64,000 nt of DNA from Cacajao melanocephalus (GCA_963573385.1 CAUYLG010044502.1:28277-92276), one strand, 5' to 3'. Counted from the first letter of the stretch, positions 50,984 through 63,797 are shown. Numbers and translations are program-made. The notes: a model not told the origin generated them from the sequence alone.

Positions 50984-51116
50984 TGTGTATCTTGTGTTTT
51001 TGACACACATGGAAGAAGCAAACAGAATGGTCTGAAGGGTGTCTTCTGTTTAATTTTAGTTCACAGTACAGTAGTCATCCTCTCCTCTGATTGCTTATCT
51101 ATTGTAAGCCCAAATT
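50984..51116 (+). repeat. Direct duplication, copy 2
   Basis: Second copy of the segment at 50588-50720, same strand. Differences are mostly transitions. Translations of the two copies in the same frame differ at about a third of residues, so no protein constraint is seen. Confidence 0.85.
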
Positions 51117-51211
51117 CTGGCTCTGGCAACAGGCTTGGTAGGAATTGTGAACAAGACATGTCACTTCTGTCCCTTGGTTTGTTCATTTGTAAATTGAGGG
51201 GATAGGCTAGA

Positions 51212-51385
51212 TCAGCAAACATTTACTGTGCTAAATAACTTTCACGAATATTTTCGTTCAGTAGTACAAAGCTGATAAGTACTATTGTCTTCATTAAAAA
51301 ATGAAGAAACTGAGGCTCAGATAAATTACATAAATTGCCCTAAGTCCCACAGATTGCAAGTGAGAAATTAAGATTTCAACCCTTG
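51212..51385 (-). mobile_element. MIR SINE, antisense
   Basis: 'tagatcagcaaacatttactg', 'aaaatgaagaaactgaggctc', 'agataaattacataaattgcc' and 'taagtcccacagattgcaagt' follow the reverse complement of MIR. Confidence 0.8.
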
Positions 51386-51434
51386 AAATCTTGTATATAT
51401 CCCCAAAGCCATGTTCTCTTTCTCTCTTGACTAT

Positions 51435-52012
51435 TTTTTTAAAGAATAATATATTTAGAAAAGAATACAGATTATAAATGCATCTACAGTAAACTATCAC
51501 AAAATGATTCCATGTGTGAAAACACCACTTTTATCAAGAAATTTTAAAATCCCAGAAGGACTGTCTCTTGAATGCTGTCTTAATCACTATCCCTTCCATC
51601 TTCTCCGAAGGTAACCACTGTCTTAAATTCTGAAATCACAGTTTAGTTTTGCCCACTTCTGAAATTCATAAAATGGATTCCTACAGTTATATTCTCTTCT
51701 GTCTGGCTCTTTTGCTTTTTTGTTTGTTTGGTTATGAAATTCACTAGTTTTGTTGCATGTAAATGTAGTTTGTCATTTGATTTCCCATTGTATGACTCTA
51801 TTACAATATGTTTATACATTCTTCTGTTGTTGAATGTCTGAGATGTTTCTAGTTTGAGGCTATTATGATTAATGCTATGAGCATTCTTTTGTACATGATT
51901 TTGGTGCACATGTGCATGTTAATTTGGGCATATACCTAGGAATGCAATTGTTGGGTCTAACAGTATCTTTAACTTTTGTTCTCCTACCAGCCGTGTATGA
52001 AAGTGCCAGTTG
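51435..52012 (-). mobile_element. LINE-1 (L1M class) 3' end, antisense, left segment
   Basis: 'gaaggtaaccactgtcttaaa', 'agtttagttttgcccacttct', 'ttatgattaatgctatgagca', 'gggcatatacctaggaatgca' and 'ccgtgtatgaaagtgccagtt' are the reverse complement of an L1M 3' UTR and ORF2 end. It continues at 52300 after an Alu. Confidence 0.88.
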
Positions 52013-52618
<606 letters not shown>

Positions 52619-53519
52619 GGCTAGTGTTATCAGTACTGAAACTAATTTTAGTACCCCAATGTTGGGCAGACATAAGCTGACTTAGTATTTACCATTTTGT
52701 GTTTTTTGGTGTATAATTGCTAGGTATATCAAACTTCCCAGAGTAATTCTAGGTTGATTTCCTCAAGGTTCTTTTTTTTTTGTGCAGGGCCAGTGGGGAG
52801 GTGTCAATCTTTCTTAATATGCATATGGGCTTTACAGACTTAAAAACACTCCTTGGGATTCAAGTTTTGCTTAATGTAGTGAAACAAATGCATGTGAATT
52901 CAGTGAATTTGAAATAGAAAATCCTTAACTACCAATACCAATGCTGTTGCTGACCCTCATTTCACTTCTGATCTTCATCCTAATCCTGATGCTCCCTCTG
53001 TGTCTACCTCAGATCCTCACCCATGATAAAATGTATTTAAGGATAAATTGGAGATAAGGATTACAGTATCAAGGATGAGGTGAGTGCTTTAATGAACAAG
53101 GGTTTTAAATATATTACATGGTACTTTTAAAAACAAAGAGAGTAATTTGTTTAGGTGTAATGTCAAATGATTTGTTTCTGTGTTTCAAAATGGTAGCAAG
53201 AACTCCACAGCGCAGACAAGCTGTGGAGATGGAAAGCTGTGCACTGTAACACTGTGCTGTGAGACATAGAGGCTCTGTGACGTCACCCCACAGTGACATC
53301 ATGCCATCGGGCTTATTGAAGGCAGTCTGCTTGCACTTGCAGCTTTTGAAATTTTGGCCTATTCATACAGATATCCCTTATTTTACAGCGGTATAAATTC
53401 ATATTTGCTATACCGGAATATGTGTTAATTAAAGCAAAGTCTTTTCCTGCCTATGCTGTGTAGAGGTGGCTGACATGAAGAAAGAGGTACAGCTATCTTG
53501 GTCAGTCAAGAATAGACCT
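52619..53519. other. No named repeat (about 0.9 kb); one CRE octamer
   Basis: TGACGTCA at 53278-53285, followed 10 bases later by the half-matching 'tgacatcatg'. No gene signal. Confidence 0.5.
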
Positions 53520-53617
53520 GGGAGGCCGAGGAGGGAGGATCATTTGAGCCTGGGAGGTAGAGGTTGCAGTGAGCTGAAACTGAGCCACTCCAACCTGGCG
53601 ACAGAGCCAGACCCTGT
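53520..53617 (+). mobile_element. Partial Alu (monomer-like), sense
   Basis: 'gggaggccgaggagggaggat', 'tttgagcctgggaggtagagg', 'ttgcagtgagctgaaactgag' and 'ccactccaacctggcgacag'. Only about 100 bp, with left-end and middle parts missing, ending in the microsatellite that replaces its A tail. Confidence 0.88.
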
Positions 53618-53649
<32 letters not shown>

Positions 53650-53653
53650 CTCC

Positions 53654-53704
<51 letters not shown>
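53618..53704. repeat. Compound (CA)n(CT)n(CA)n microsatellite
   Basis: Two CA tracts of about 14-15 units flank a central CT tract of about 15 units. It lies at the 3' end of the Alu fragment. Frames translated across it on either strand are artefacts. Confidence 0.97.
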
Positions 53705-53706
<2 letters not shown>

Positions 53707-53988
53707 GACCTGTCAATACACCTAATGTCTTTAATTTATTATCTCCAGGAGAAGCTGGTTGAGAAACCAAAACCACAGAAAGTTTTAAAGTTCAAATTAC
53801 TTTAGATAATCTGGTTCAGGGATTTGAAACCTAGGATTCTTCAATAGACTTCTGTCGATTTACTCCTGAAATTGATTACCACAGGTCCTGTGTATATGTG
53901 TACATGTATCTTTCTGAGGAGAGGGTCCATAGCTTTCAGAAGATTCTCAACATCTGCGATGAACTGATTAAGTTTAGCACCTCCTCTT

Positions 53989-54085
53989 GGGCAGATGAGG
54001 AAACTGACTGACTTAAGGTGCCACATCTAATGACTGGTAGAATCAGAACCAGATGCCACTCTTCCTGACTCCTGGACAAACACTT
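53989..54085 (-). mobile_element. MIR SINE, antisense fragment
   Basis: 'gggcagatgaggaaactgact', 'acttaaggtgccacatctaat' and 'tggtagaatcagaaccagat' match the reverse complement of the MIR core. Confidence 0.75.
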
Positions 54086-57000
54086 CAGCCAGAACTAAAG
54101 ATTACAAGGTTAAAAGCAGGAAAGTGGAAAGGGAGCTATCTCGCAGTCCCTATTAATGGAATTAGACTTTTTTCTATCCAAACTCACTTTCAATTATAAT
54201 AAGATTCAGTGAAAATACAGGATTCAATACACAAAACATTGCTTTATTTCCAAGGCATCCATTTATTTTGTAACTTGGGGGCAGTCTATAATTAGAGTTA
54301 ACTGTAGTTCTGATTAATAAATTCTATCTGCTCTCATACTGTGCTAGAGTTCCTTCTGAGTGCTGGGACATGTTTTATTAACATGGAAGGGCTGTTGCAA
54401 CTCACCTCTTGTCACTTGAATCAGTTGCCTGCTGGCCTGGCACTCAGTTTTGTGTGGCAGAACCTTACTGAGCCTGAATGATAATGGACCTTTTAAATCC
54501 TAAACAATAAACATTCATTTTACCACTCTACGTAGCACAGAAATGTTCTCTAACCTCAAATCAGCCACAAATAAGACTTGGAAATCAATTCATTGTGAAT
54601 AGGCTTCCTGCCTGGTTCCTGTTTTGCAGCAAATAATTTCAGAAAAGTATCTGCTGAGCATGTGTGTTTTGGGTATGCAAAAGTTAAGATATTATGTATA
54701 ATGGGGTCTTCAACCCTTTTGTGACATTTCTGTTTTTATCCATAGAACACATTCTATTGAGCAAAGCTAATTTTTATGCATTGGTAACTAGAATTAGGCT
54801 CTGAGTGGGTTTCAGGGGAGGAAAAATCTCTCAAATCCCCACTTTAGCGATTCTCCCTAAGTTTTTAGGGGAATTCTCAGCATCCCAAAGTCCTCTGGTT
54901 ATTTTAAAAATTACATTTCATGGAAAATCAATTTATTATATTTGTGCTTGTCACATTCATTAGAATATTCTCATGCATAAGGTATCAGTTGCTGGAGGAG
55001 CCTGAATGAGTGCATTTGGCCTTAAAGTGGAATATCTTGTTGGGTTGAGACAGAAGATCAGATGGATATGTCTCAAATTCCCTTCTGCTGGGGTTTGAAG
55101 TTTAAGCCAGACTTTCTTCCTCATATCTTGTAGGCCAGAGTTCCTCCAGAGTTCCATTATTTCATCATGCTCTGGTGCTCCTGGGAGCTTCCAATTTCTT
55201 AAAATTCATGAGAACTGAAGGCCAGGAGGGGCAAATCACAAATGTTTTCAGTTAGAGGACCACTCAGGGAGGCAAAGAACCCTGTCCCAACTAATGCTAT
55301 TGGAATCACTCCTTCTCTCTCTCCAGCGCCCCAAAAGTACCGCAATTAGTGGCAAAACTGATGCTGCTTTTGGGAATTGCAAGGAGCTGATGTGTGTTTT
55401 TCATTAACATAAGAAAATTAGTAACCGATGCCAGAAACTGAAGCACTGGCTCTGTTAAACTACAATATAAACCTGAATGTGCAGGAGACCAACCCAAGAC
55501 AACATGAGGGTCCTCTTGGGCCATACTCAGACGGATGTCTTGAAGTAGGTATGTGTGGGGCAGCCACAGAAGATCAACTAACTGTTTAATGATATTCATT
55601 TATTCTCTTTCTCTTTCTTTCCACACATTTGCTTTCCAGCAAGGCTTTTCCCTAGTTTTAATCATATATTCTGATTAAAAATGGGGATCTCTCCAAGTTT
55701 ATTGTATGCCTTTTATTTTATGTTTCAAGCACTCATCTTGAAAAAAGAGCATGTGCCAAGGCTATTGTAAGGTACCGATTCTATTTTAAAATCACTGCAG
55801 TGTATTTGAGATAGAGGCATGATACGATGATCTCCTTTACTGCAGTCATGATTAAACATAATGAGTAGAATCAGCCTGCAAGCTTATCACTATTCTGTGT
55901 TGTAAAATTGCCCAAGAGTAAAATGCAAATACAAACAAGGAGTTTTAATGAGCCAGTGTAATAAAAGATCCAGGCAACAGGAAACTGGTGGCTGTGCTTT
56001 GTTTGGCCCCTTCCCAATGGGTGGCTTGAATCACACTCGTTTACAGCAAGTCTAAGTTGGGTCGAGTCAGTTTCCAAATATAAAATTTAACATATTGCAG
56101 GTTAACTCTAAACAGTATTATTCATGTACAAAGAAAATTTTCTCATTTTCATTCACGTGAGAGAGATAACACTGAACTCTCCTGCAAGATACAAAAAGAA
56201 GCAAGGACAATTTCCTTAAAATACCTTTTTCTGAGTTAGTGTAAATATTTTGGCCATTTTAGTTGACTATACTTGATAGTGCTGGGTTAAGAAAAAGGTC
56301 ATTAGGGACCGTCAGAACTAGAATTCTCTCCTCTCCCACCCCATAATCATGCTCTAATTGAGGTATATACCAAGTCATCACAAACTAAAGTTTATGTTTT
56401 AACAATAGAAATAATATTCTAATGGTCAGATTGGAATTCATTTCAGCTGTGTCTGGGCAGCATAGCAAAGGCCTTTGGTTTTCTTCTTTTTGAATCTACA
56501 TATTTCTGCCTGCATATAAATATTCTAAAAGTACCAAAGATAGACCCCCATAAATAAAGCATTTAGGTTAATTCTAGCATATGATGAGTTTTCCTTTTTG
56601 ATTTTTTGCACAAGAACTGGTTGTAATTTTAGACTTTGGCAAGATGGAAGGTGGGGGTGATGTGAGTCTATTTCACCTTAAGTTATATCCCCAAGGCACT
56701 ATGCTGCTGATTAAGTTTCTGTGACAGGTAAGGATGGTTATTCATTTGCTGACATGGGGATGCTTTGGGTGTTACCAGTTTGTAAGGGTTTTGCGTTGCA
56801 GTATTGGATGTCCACAACAGTGGGAAACCCTCCCTTTTCTGGTGACCTTGTCAAAAGATGCACACATATTAGACATTCAGATTCCAGAGAGAAATTGCCA
56901 GAGAAGCCGGGCTATATAAACTATCTTGCTTCACTGTGACATTTTAATTTTTTGAAAAAGAAGGTTTCTAGTGTTGTTCATGATTTTTTGTTTGTTTAAC

Positions 57001-58820
57001 TTGGGTGCACATTTTGGACCTTTTGGATTTTTACCATATCCTCTCTTTTGTCTACACTTTCTTCAAACAGAAACATTTGATTCAGTGGGGATGCATTTAT
57101 CTTTGTGATTGCAGAGCCTCTGTCCAGGTTGACCAAGAGCTCTTACCAAAAATAGACTCCAAAATGTGAGAGCAGTAAAGTAAGTCACCATTTTCATAGG
57201 TACCTCTCATCTCACTACTACACTTGGGGAACAGATATGTAATTAAGAAGGATTTTCTTCTTGTTATGAAGCCAAGAATATAATGATCACTTGACAATTT
57301 AAGGAGTGCCAACTCTTTAATGGCATTTAGTAAGCACTCAATTCTTTTAGAGGGCACAGACATTGTGTCACCTGCAATTCTTTAGAAGGTCACAGGCCGT
57401 TGTCAAAATCTGGGCCTGTTTGAGCTCCCAGCAGTGATTTGTTAACATTGTGGTCTGTCTGTGGAGGTTCGAGAGTTTGAGGGTTTTCTGGAATCCCCAC
57501 TTCCTGGGAACAGGATGCTGAAGATTGACTATGAATTGGGATATTTGAACGGAATCAAAGAGCGGCTTTTGTTTTAAAGAGATGCCCTTTAAAGCTCCAG
57601 AGAGTCCAAACCAACTGGCTTTCAAAACAGGTTGACTTGGCCTCCCTGTTCAAATTTGATAAATGATCTTCTGTTTCTAACTCTTGATTTTAAAAAATCG
57701 TGTTTTGTTTCAACCTTATGAATGTGCCAGAAAGCTAAAAAATGTTAAAAGAATATTTCGCCTTCTGAAAAGGTGCATATTTTGAAGGAGAGTGTGGTTA
57801 AAGGATATACAATACACATGAAGGAAGAAGAACATCTCTGTAATACTAAGAACAACTAAGAATCTGCAAAAAACCCACCTTTATTAAATTTAGATTAGTA
57901 TATATTTTCACAGGGCTTAGGTGGAGATGTTACGGGAGAAAATTTGATGCACCCGTAAGAGTGACAGCCATTACTTTTAGCTTCTTTCACCTTTTCTCTC
58001 AGTTCCCTCAAAATGCACTACTGAAAGTTGTAAGGCTCACATACACACAGATAGCATATATAAAGAGTCACACATGTCCTAAAATGTTGACAGGTGTCTG
58101 CAATACTCATCATTGGAGATAGCTTACTGCTGAAGTTAAAGTACAATATTGAGACTGATAAAGATAGAAAGAGATGGGGGAGATTGAGCTAGTTCATGTA
58201 ACAGCTGCAACCATTCCCAAATGTTTTTCTGCATAATCATGCAAGAAATTCATCATGCATTTCCTATTAAATATTCATGCAACTTGCTCCATAGGAGGGC
58301 TGTGGTATTTATTAATTCCCTGGTGTTGGTAGGTTTTGGTACATCTACTGCCAGCAATAAATGTGTCATGCCTAACAAATTCAATTCTTGGCAGAAAATA
58401 TTAGAATATAATACTTGTTTACAGGATATTGCAAGCTTTAATTATGCCTAAATGATTTTCAAGACTACCTTGAAATAAGCAATTGATTCATTTTGTTTTT
58501 AGATGAAAGGAAGGGTCTGAGAGGTGGAGATTGAATGGGTATATAGAAACATTTCACTTTAAGTACTCTGTCTTTACAAGAGGTGATCTACCTCTACCAC
58601 ATACTAGTAATTACCGAAAAAATAAGTTGAGTCTAATGATGATCAGCAAGTGAAGTCATCTACTCTTCATGCAGTTGAAAGCTGTTTACCCCAAGACTTT
58701 ATTAGCTTAAAGGATGAAAAGAAGCTAATTATCAAAAATTGTCCTCTGAATTAGTCAGCACCTAACATTACCAATCCCAAAGCTGTTGTTTACCAACATC
58801 GATTGACAAAAATCCAAATG
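54086..58820. other. Repeat-poor 4.7-kb stretch without recognised genes
   Basis: I see no SINE, LINE, LTR or DNA transposon and no long homopolymer in this stretch, in contrast to the rest of the window. Frames are short (61-97 codons) and without domains. It may hold conserved non-coding sequence; nothing more can be read directly. Confidence 0.5.
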
Positions 58821-58825
58821 AGGCT
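58821..58825. repeat. 5-bp target duplication of MaLR LTR, left copy
   Basis: 'aggct', repeated at 59163-59167. Confidence 0.8.
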
Positions 58826-59162
58826 TGTCTTAGACCATTTGGGCTGCTATAACACAATATCATAATCTTGGCAGCTTAGAAACAACAGAAATTTGTTTTT
58901 TGCAGTTCTAGAGGCTGGGAAGTCTGGTGAGGGCCTGCTTTCTGGATGATAGATGATGTCTTCTTGTTGTGTCTTCACAAGGTGGAAGGGATGAGCTCAC
59001 TCTCTGGGTCTCATTTTTATAAGGGCACTAATCTCAATCACAAGGTCCCTGTCCTCATGTCCTAATCAGTTTCCAAAGGCCTCACCTCTCACTACCATCA
59101 CTTTGGGGCTTGGGATTTCAATGCATAAGTTTTGAAGGGACAGAAACATTCAGACCATAGTG
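58826..59162 (-). mobile_element. MST-type LTR (ERVL-MaLR), antisense, solo
   Basis: Plus strand reads 'tgtcttagaccatttgggctg', 'ctataacacaatatcataat', 'cagttctagaggctgggaagt', 'tgttgtgtcttcacaaggtgg', 'ttataagggcactaatctca' and 'cattcagaccatag', the reverse complement of MST/MLT1-type LTRs. Length 337 bp with a perfect 5-bp duplication. The outer CA has become TG. Confidence 0.9.
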
Positions 59163-59167
59163 AGGCT

Positions 59168-59707
59168 GATAGCCTGCACTCCAGAATACTTTAATATGGA
59201 CAGACATGGGGTAAGGTGGCTTTTTCAAAGTAAAACATTTAAACAATGACTATATTGTGAGTCACACCAAACTTGAAACCACAGGAAATAAGATGGAAGT
59301 AGAAGACATGGGCCCTCTATTAAAGTGCTTACAATCTAACTAGGGGAGAAAGACTACTACTAGCTATTCATCCAGTGAATAGCTAGAGAAACAAACATTT
59401 GATACCATAGGACTGACTGTATTCATAACATATGTCATATTTACCCTTCCAAAACTCTTAAATAAATATTTTTCATGACAGTTCTGTCAAGAAAAGAGAG
59501 AAGATAATGTCCTCACTTTTTAAGTAGAAAAAGTTGAATGGCTGGTTTATGTATTTCAGCAGGTAAATGAAGAGTCTTGGTTACAACCAACTGTTCTGCC
59601 TCTTGGATACACTGAGGCAAAACATGACCCAGGAAACTTCCAAAGGATGTTATCTTCCAGTAGCTCTTCTTTTGTTCCTTAACAAGGGCTACCCAGAACT
59701 CATTTTA
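59168..59707. other. No recognised feature (about 0.54 kb)
   Basis: No named repeat or gene signal. Confidence 0.5.
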
Positions 59708-60394
59708 AAAAATAATGGATTTTTGCTTCTGTTTATGTTGAAGTAGTAGCAACAAACCACTCTCTAGCCCAAAACAACTAGAAAAGCTAGATGAAAAAAA
59801 CAATTAATTTCATGACATTGGAGAGCTACTGAAACAACCAAGGCTCAGGGGAGGAGGAATATTCAAGAAAAGGAGCAACCTCAGAGATTGCAGCCAATAG
59901 TCTGCATCAGTTTATTTTTTTCCCAGAGAATGGGGCAGAGGCTGAAAATCTGAAATTTGCCTCCAAGAGGGAAGGCTGCTGTTTGGGGGACAGAAAAACC
60001 AGTAGAGAATTTTGCAGTGGTGAGAAGGGAAGGTGGAGTGGCTAAGAAAGCGTGGGGCAGAACACTGAGATGGACACTTGGTCAATACATAGAGCTCAAT
60101 GCATTTGCTAAAAATTTAAAGCTCTGGCTCAGAAGGCCAAGAAGCTAAGCAGAAAGCCTAAAAAAAAAAAACAGAGAAAAGATTTAAGCAGTCCTCCCAT
60201 GCTGAAACACAAGGATAAGAGTTCAGGACCTATCTAGGAGTGAAGTAAACCAGAGGCAGACTTAGTCATACCAAAATTGCAGTCAGTCTTGAGTCATCTC
60301 ACTCCTTGATCAAATTAGGTTGATCAGTTCCTACCCTGTCTAGCATAAAAAAGACAAACTTTTTCTGGATGAAGTTAACATTATATGTTGCTGC

Positions 60395-60399
<5 letters not shown>

Positions 60400-60435
<36 letters not shown>

Positions 60436-60436
60436 C
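60400..60436. repeat. (TG)n microsatellite
   Basis: About 13 TG units, then TATG units, within the L1M. Confidence 0.95.
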
Positions 60437-60825
60437 ATATACGCACATATATAGTCTAGTGTTCTGTAAAAAAAATTACTGGATATGCCAAGTGATAGGA
60501 TCATATGACTAACAATAAGAGAAATAGAGAATGTAAATATGCATATGGTTGATTCAGATATTGACATTAACACACAAGGATCTTAACTATGATTAGGATG
60601 CTAAAGAAAATAGAGAAAAGGTAAGGAGAAAATAGAAATCAAGATGGGAAATTTTACCAACAAATTAGAATTTATTAAAAAAGAATTAGATGGAAATTTT
60701 AGAAATAAAAAATAAGAATGCAATAGATGAGTTTCACAGCAGGATAGATTGAGCAAAAGACATGATTAGTGCACTGAAGACAGGTTAATAGAAAAGTAAA
60801 TTACAGCACAGAGAAAAAACAAATT

Positions 60826-61110
60826 GGCCAGGCGTGGTGGCTTACACCTGTAATCTCAGCACTTTGGGAGGCTGAAGTGGGTGAAATGCTTGAGCCCTGA
60901 AGTTTGAGACAAGTTTGGGTAATATAGGGAGACCCTGCCTCTATAAAAATTACAAAAATTAGCCTGGCATGGTAGTGTGTGTGCCTGTAGTCTCAGTTAC
61001 TCAGGAGGCTGAGGTGGGAGGATCACCTGATCCTGTGGAGGTTGAGGCTGCAGTGAGCTGCAATGGCGCCACTGCATCACAGCCTGGGCAACAGAGTGAG
61101 ACCCTGTCTC
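60826..61110 (+). mobile_element. AluJ, sense, nested in L1M
   Basis: 'ggccaggcgtggtggcttaca', 'gcttgagccctgaagtttgag', 'aatatagggagaccctgcct' and 'agcctgggcaacagagtgaga'. The 'gcttgagccc' and 'atatagggagaccc' forms are AluJ. L1M ORF1 sequence lies on both sides. Confidence 0.94.
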
Positions 61111-61114
61111 AAAA

Positions 61115-61175
<61 letters not shown>

Positions 61176-61190
61176 TGTATATATGTGTAT
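61111..61190. repeat. Alu-tail microsatellite A(n)(TA)n(TG)n
   Basis: A22, then TA units, then about 14 TG units grown from the AluJ poly(A) tail. Confidence 0.95.
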
Positions 61191-61541
61191 AACATTAGAG
61201 ATACATGGAAAACATTTAACATTTTGTATCACATATATCAATTGAATACATAAAAAAGATGAGTGCACAAGCAACATTAGAAGATAATTAGTACAAATAT
61301 TTTCCTAAACTGATGAACCAAAAGGTTTTGGAAGTTGCTCAAACACAAACAGGGTAAATAAAAGAAAAATAACCAAGTCATACCACATTAAAAACTGTTG
61401 AAAACCAAAGACAATGAGAGTAATTTTAAAGCACCAAAAATAAGTTCATTGTCTTCAAAGGAACAACGAAAAGAATTAGAACCTGACTTTTCACAGATAT
61501 GATGAAAGCCAGGAGACAACAGAATGGCATCTCTAAAGTAT

Positions 61542-61545
61542 CTGC
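61542..61545. repeat. 4-bp target duplication of LTR, left copy
   Basis: 'ctgc', repeated at 62049-62052. Four base pairs is the duplication size of ERV1 elements. Confidence 0.75.
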
Positions 61546-62048
61546 TGTGAAAGGAAAATCTTGGGACCCCAAACTCACTATGTAAACGGGAAAGCTAAGC
61601 TTGGGAACTGAATCATGCAAACAAAACAACAATAACAACAACAAAAAACACCAAAAAACTGCCTCCTTTTGTTCCCAGACAGCTGTAATTTCACATGCTT
61701 ACTTTACCTCATGTAAAGTGTAGAGTTACTGAGCATGAGAAAATGCATGCTTGAATTTCCATCCCCCCTCTTTTCACGTGAAATATAGATTCGGTTAGCA
61801 GCAATCAAAGTCTCACAAGAATGTAATCGCTTGCCTCTTTGCCTGCTCTCCCCTCTTTTCTTCTTTCCTCTCTCTCTTCTTGCCCATTCTTTCCCCTTAA
61901 ATACTGAAGTCCTCAAAACCCTCTTAGAAAAAAATCACAGATTATAGATCCTACTGTAACTTGCATTTCTTTTTCCCAGGTACATTCTCAACCTTGGCAA
62001 AAACAAACCTCTAAATCGATTGAGATATGTCTCACTTTTTGGTTTATA
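61546..62048 (+). mobile_element. ERV1-type solo LTR nested in L1M
   Basis: 503 bp starting 'tgtgaaaggaaaatcttggga' plus 'cccc', a start shared by MER4/MER61-like ERV1 LTRs. It continues through 'tacctcatgtaaagtgtagag', a pyrimidine-rich stretch (61845-61895), 'ccttaaatactgaagtcct' and 'cctctaaatcgattgagatat' to 'ggtttata'. L1M sequence is continuous across it once the 4-bp duplication is removed. Exact subfamily unresolved; the terminal CA has become TA. Confidence 0.8.
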
Positions 62049-63683
62049 CTGCCAACATAGAATTCTATGCCCAACAAAAATATTCTTCAAAAACGAGTTG
62101 AAATAAAGATATATTTAGGGAAACAACTAAGAGAATTTTTTGCTAGAAGACCTTCACTAAAAACTAAAGGAAGTATTTTAATCCAAAGAAAAATCACTGC
62201 ACATGGAAAAACAGAAACTCAAAAAGGAATGAAGAACATCAGAAGAGGTAAATATGCAAGTAAATATAAACAAGTCTTGATTGTAAAAACCATTAACATT
62301 AATATCTATTGGGGTTATTATATAAAGAGAAATAAAAATAATCATGCAAATGGTAGGAGGGGCTAAGCAGAGTTAGATTGTCCTAAAATCTAGTGTTCTC
62401 AGTGAAGTGGTGAAGGAAATAATTTGATCTCATTATAGTAAGTCAAGGAGGCATGCTATAATCTCTAGGATAACCCTGAAAAAATATTAGAAGAAAGTAT
62501 AAATACAGGGTAGTATGGAGGAAAATGAAATAACAACAAATAGATTCAATTAATAAAGAAAACAAGAATAAAGGAAAAAAGTATAAAACAGGTAATATAG
62601 AAAACCAGCAGAAAAATGATAACTATAAAGCCCAATGTATCACAATTGTATTAAAGAAAAATGGATTAAGAATTACCATTGAACATTTAAGAATTTCTGA
62701 CTTGATTAAAAAACAAAACTGAATAATGTTCTAATTAAAAATGGTATGCCTAAAATGTAAGGACACAGAAAGTTTAAAATAAAAAGAATGATAAAAGATA
62801 TACCACATAAATACTAACCAAAGGAAAGGTACACGTTTCAGACACTTACCTTGAAGTAAGAACTGTTAAAAGAGATGGAAAGATACTTTTAACACTAAAG
62901 GAGTAGGTACGCCAGGAAGATATTATAATTCTAAATCTATAGCCACCCAATAATATAGTTTCAAAGTGTATAAAGCAAAAGTTAATGGGAGTAAAGGAGG
63001 AAACAAATCCACAATCGTACTTGGGAACTTTATTCACCCTTCTTAATAGATGACGGGTTAGACAAGAGAATCAGTAAGGTTACGATCTGAAAAATAAAAT
63101 TAACCTACTCTAGTTAATTTTTATGTATAAAACAATGTACCTAGCAATGTCAGAATACTAATTTTTGCAAGTACTAATGGAACATTTGCCAAAATTGTCT
63201 ATATGCTAGGTTGTAAAGCAAGTCTAAATGGATTTAAAAAATTCGCTCATTCAGAATATGTTCCCTGACCATGGTGGAATTGCACTAGAAATCAATTAAC
63301 TAGAAAATTTTCAACTTTTTAAAAATTAAACAGTGTACTTCTAAGTTAAGTCACATACAGAAATTAGAAAATATACTGAATGATGAAGTAGATACAGTTG
63401 ATTAAAACTGATATGATGCAACTAAAGTAGTTAAAGGCATATAGTAGGAAATAAGACAAAAGGAATAAGCTAGTTTCAAGAAACTAGAAAAAAGAACAGC
63501 AATCACAAATAAAACAAGAAAAATTACGAAGATAAAACAGGTAATCAATGAAATATAAAACAAAGTTACAATAGAAAAAAAATTTGACAAAGCTAAAATT
63601 TGAAAAGATGAATAAAATTGATAAAACTCTAACAAGACCATTTATGGAAAAGGGAAGATACAAATAAACATCAAGAATGAAAA

Positions 63684-63797
63684 GTGGGCATTGCTACAGG
63701 TCACATAGATATTAAAGAAATAAAACTGGGGTATTATAGACAACTTTATGCCAATGAATTTGGCAACTTGGAAGAAATCGACAAATTTCTAAAAAAA
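63684..63797 (+). pseudogene. Decayed LINE-1 ORF2 fragment
   Basis: Translation gives 'YYRQLYANEFGNLEEIDKFL', the start of the L1 reverse-transcriptase region, before running into the A tract. It is part of the L1M at 59708-63795, and no function is expected. Confidence 0.8.

Larger units (their letters stand above)
59708..63795 (+). mobile_element. Long LINE-1 (L1M class), sense, 5' UTR to early reverse transcriptase
   Basis: In order: 5' UTR-like sequence (59708-60550), ORF1 remnant (about 60600-60825 and 61200-62200, with 'ggaaattttagaaataaaaa', 'gatgaaagccaggagacaac', 'atagaattctatgcccaaca'), ORF2 endonuclease remnant (about 62640-63330, with 'ggaggaaacaaatccacaatc') and the linker into the reverse transcriptase ('taaaattgataaaactctaac', 'caactttatgccaatgaattt'). 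It ends at an A17 run (63791-63807). An AluJ, microsatellites and an ERV1-type LTR interrupt it. Reading frames are broken throughout. Confidence 0.85.

Noticed and set aside
50237..51205. Frames of 164 and 117 codons that share a repeated peptide ('HGRSKQNG')
   Set aside because: The shared peptide comes from the 133-bp direct duplication. The two translations differ at about a third of positions, as expected without protein constraint.
53466..53776. Frames rich in HT or CV repeats
   Set aside because: Direct translation of the CA/CT microsatellite.
61063..61277. Frames with KKKK and CVCV runs
   Set aside because: Translation of the Alu tail and TA/TG microsatellite.
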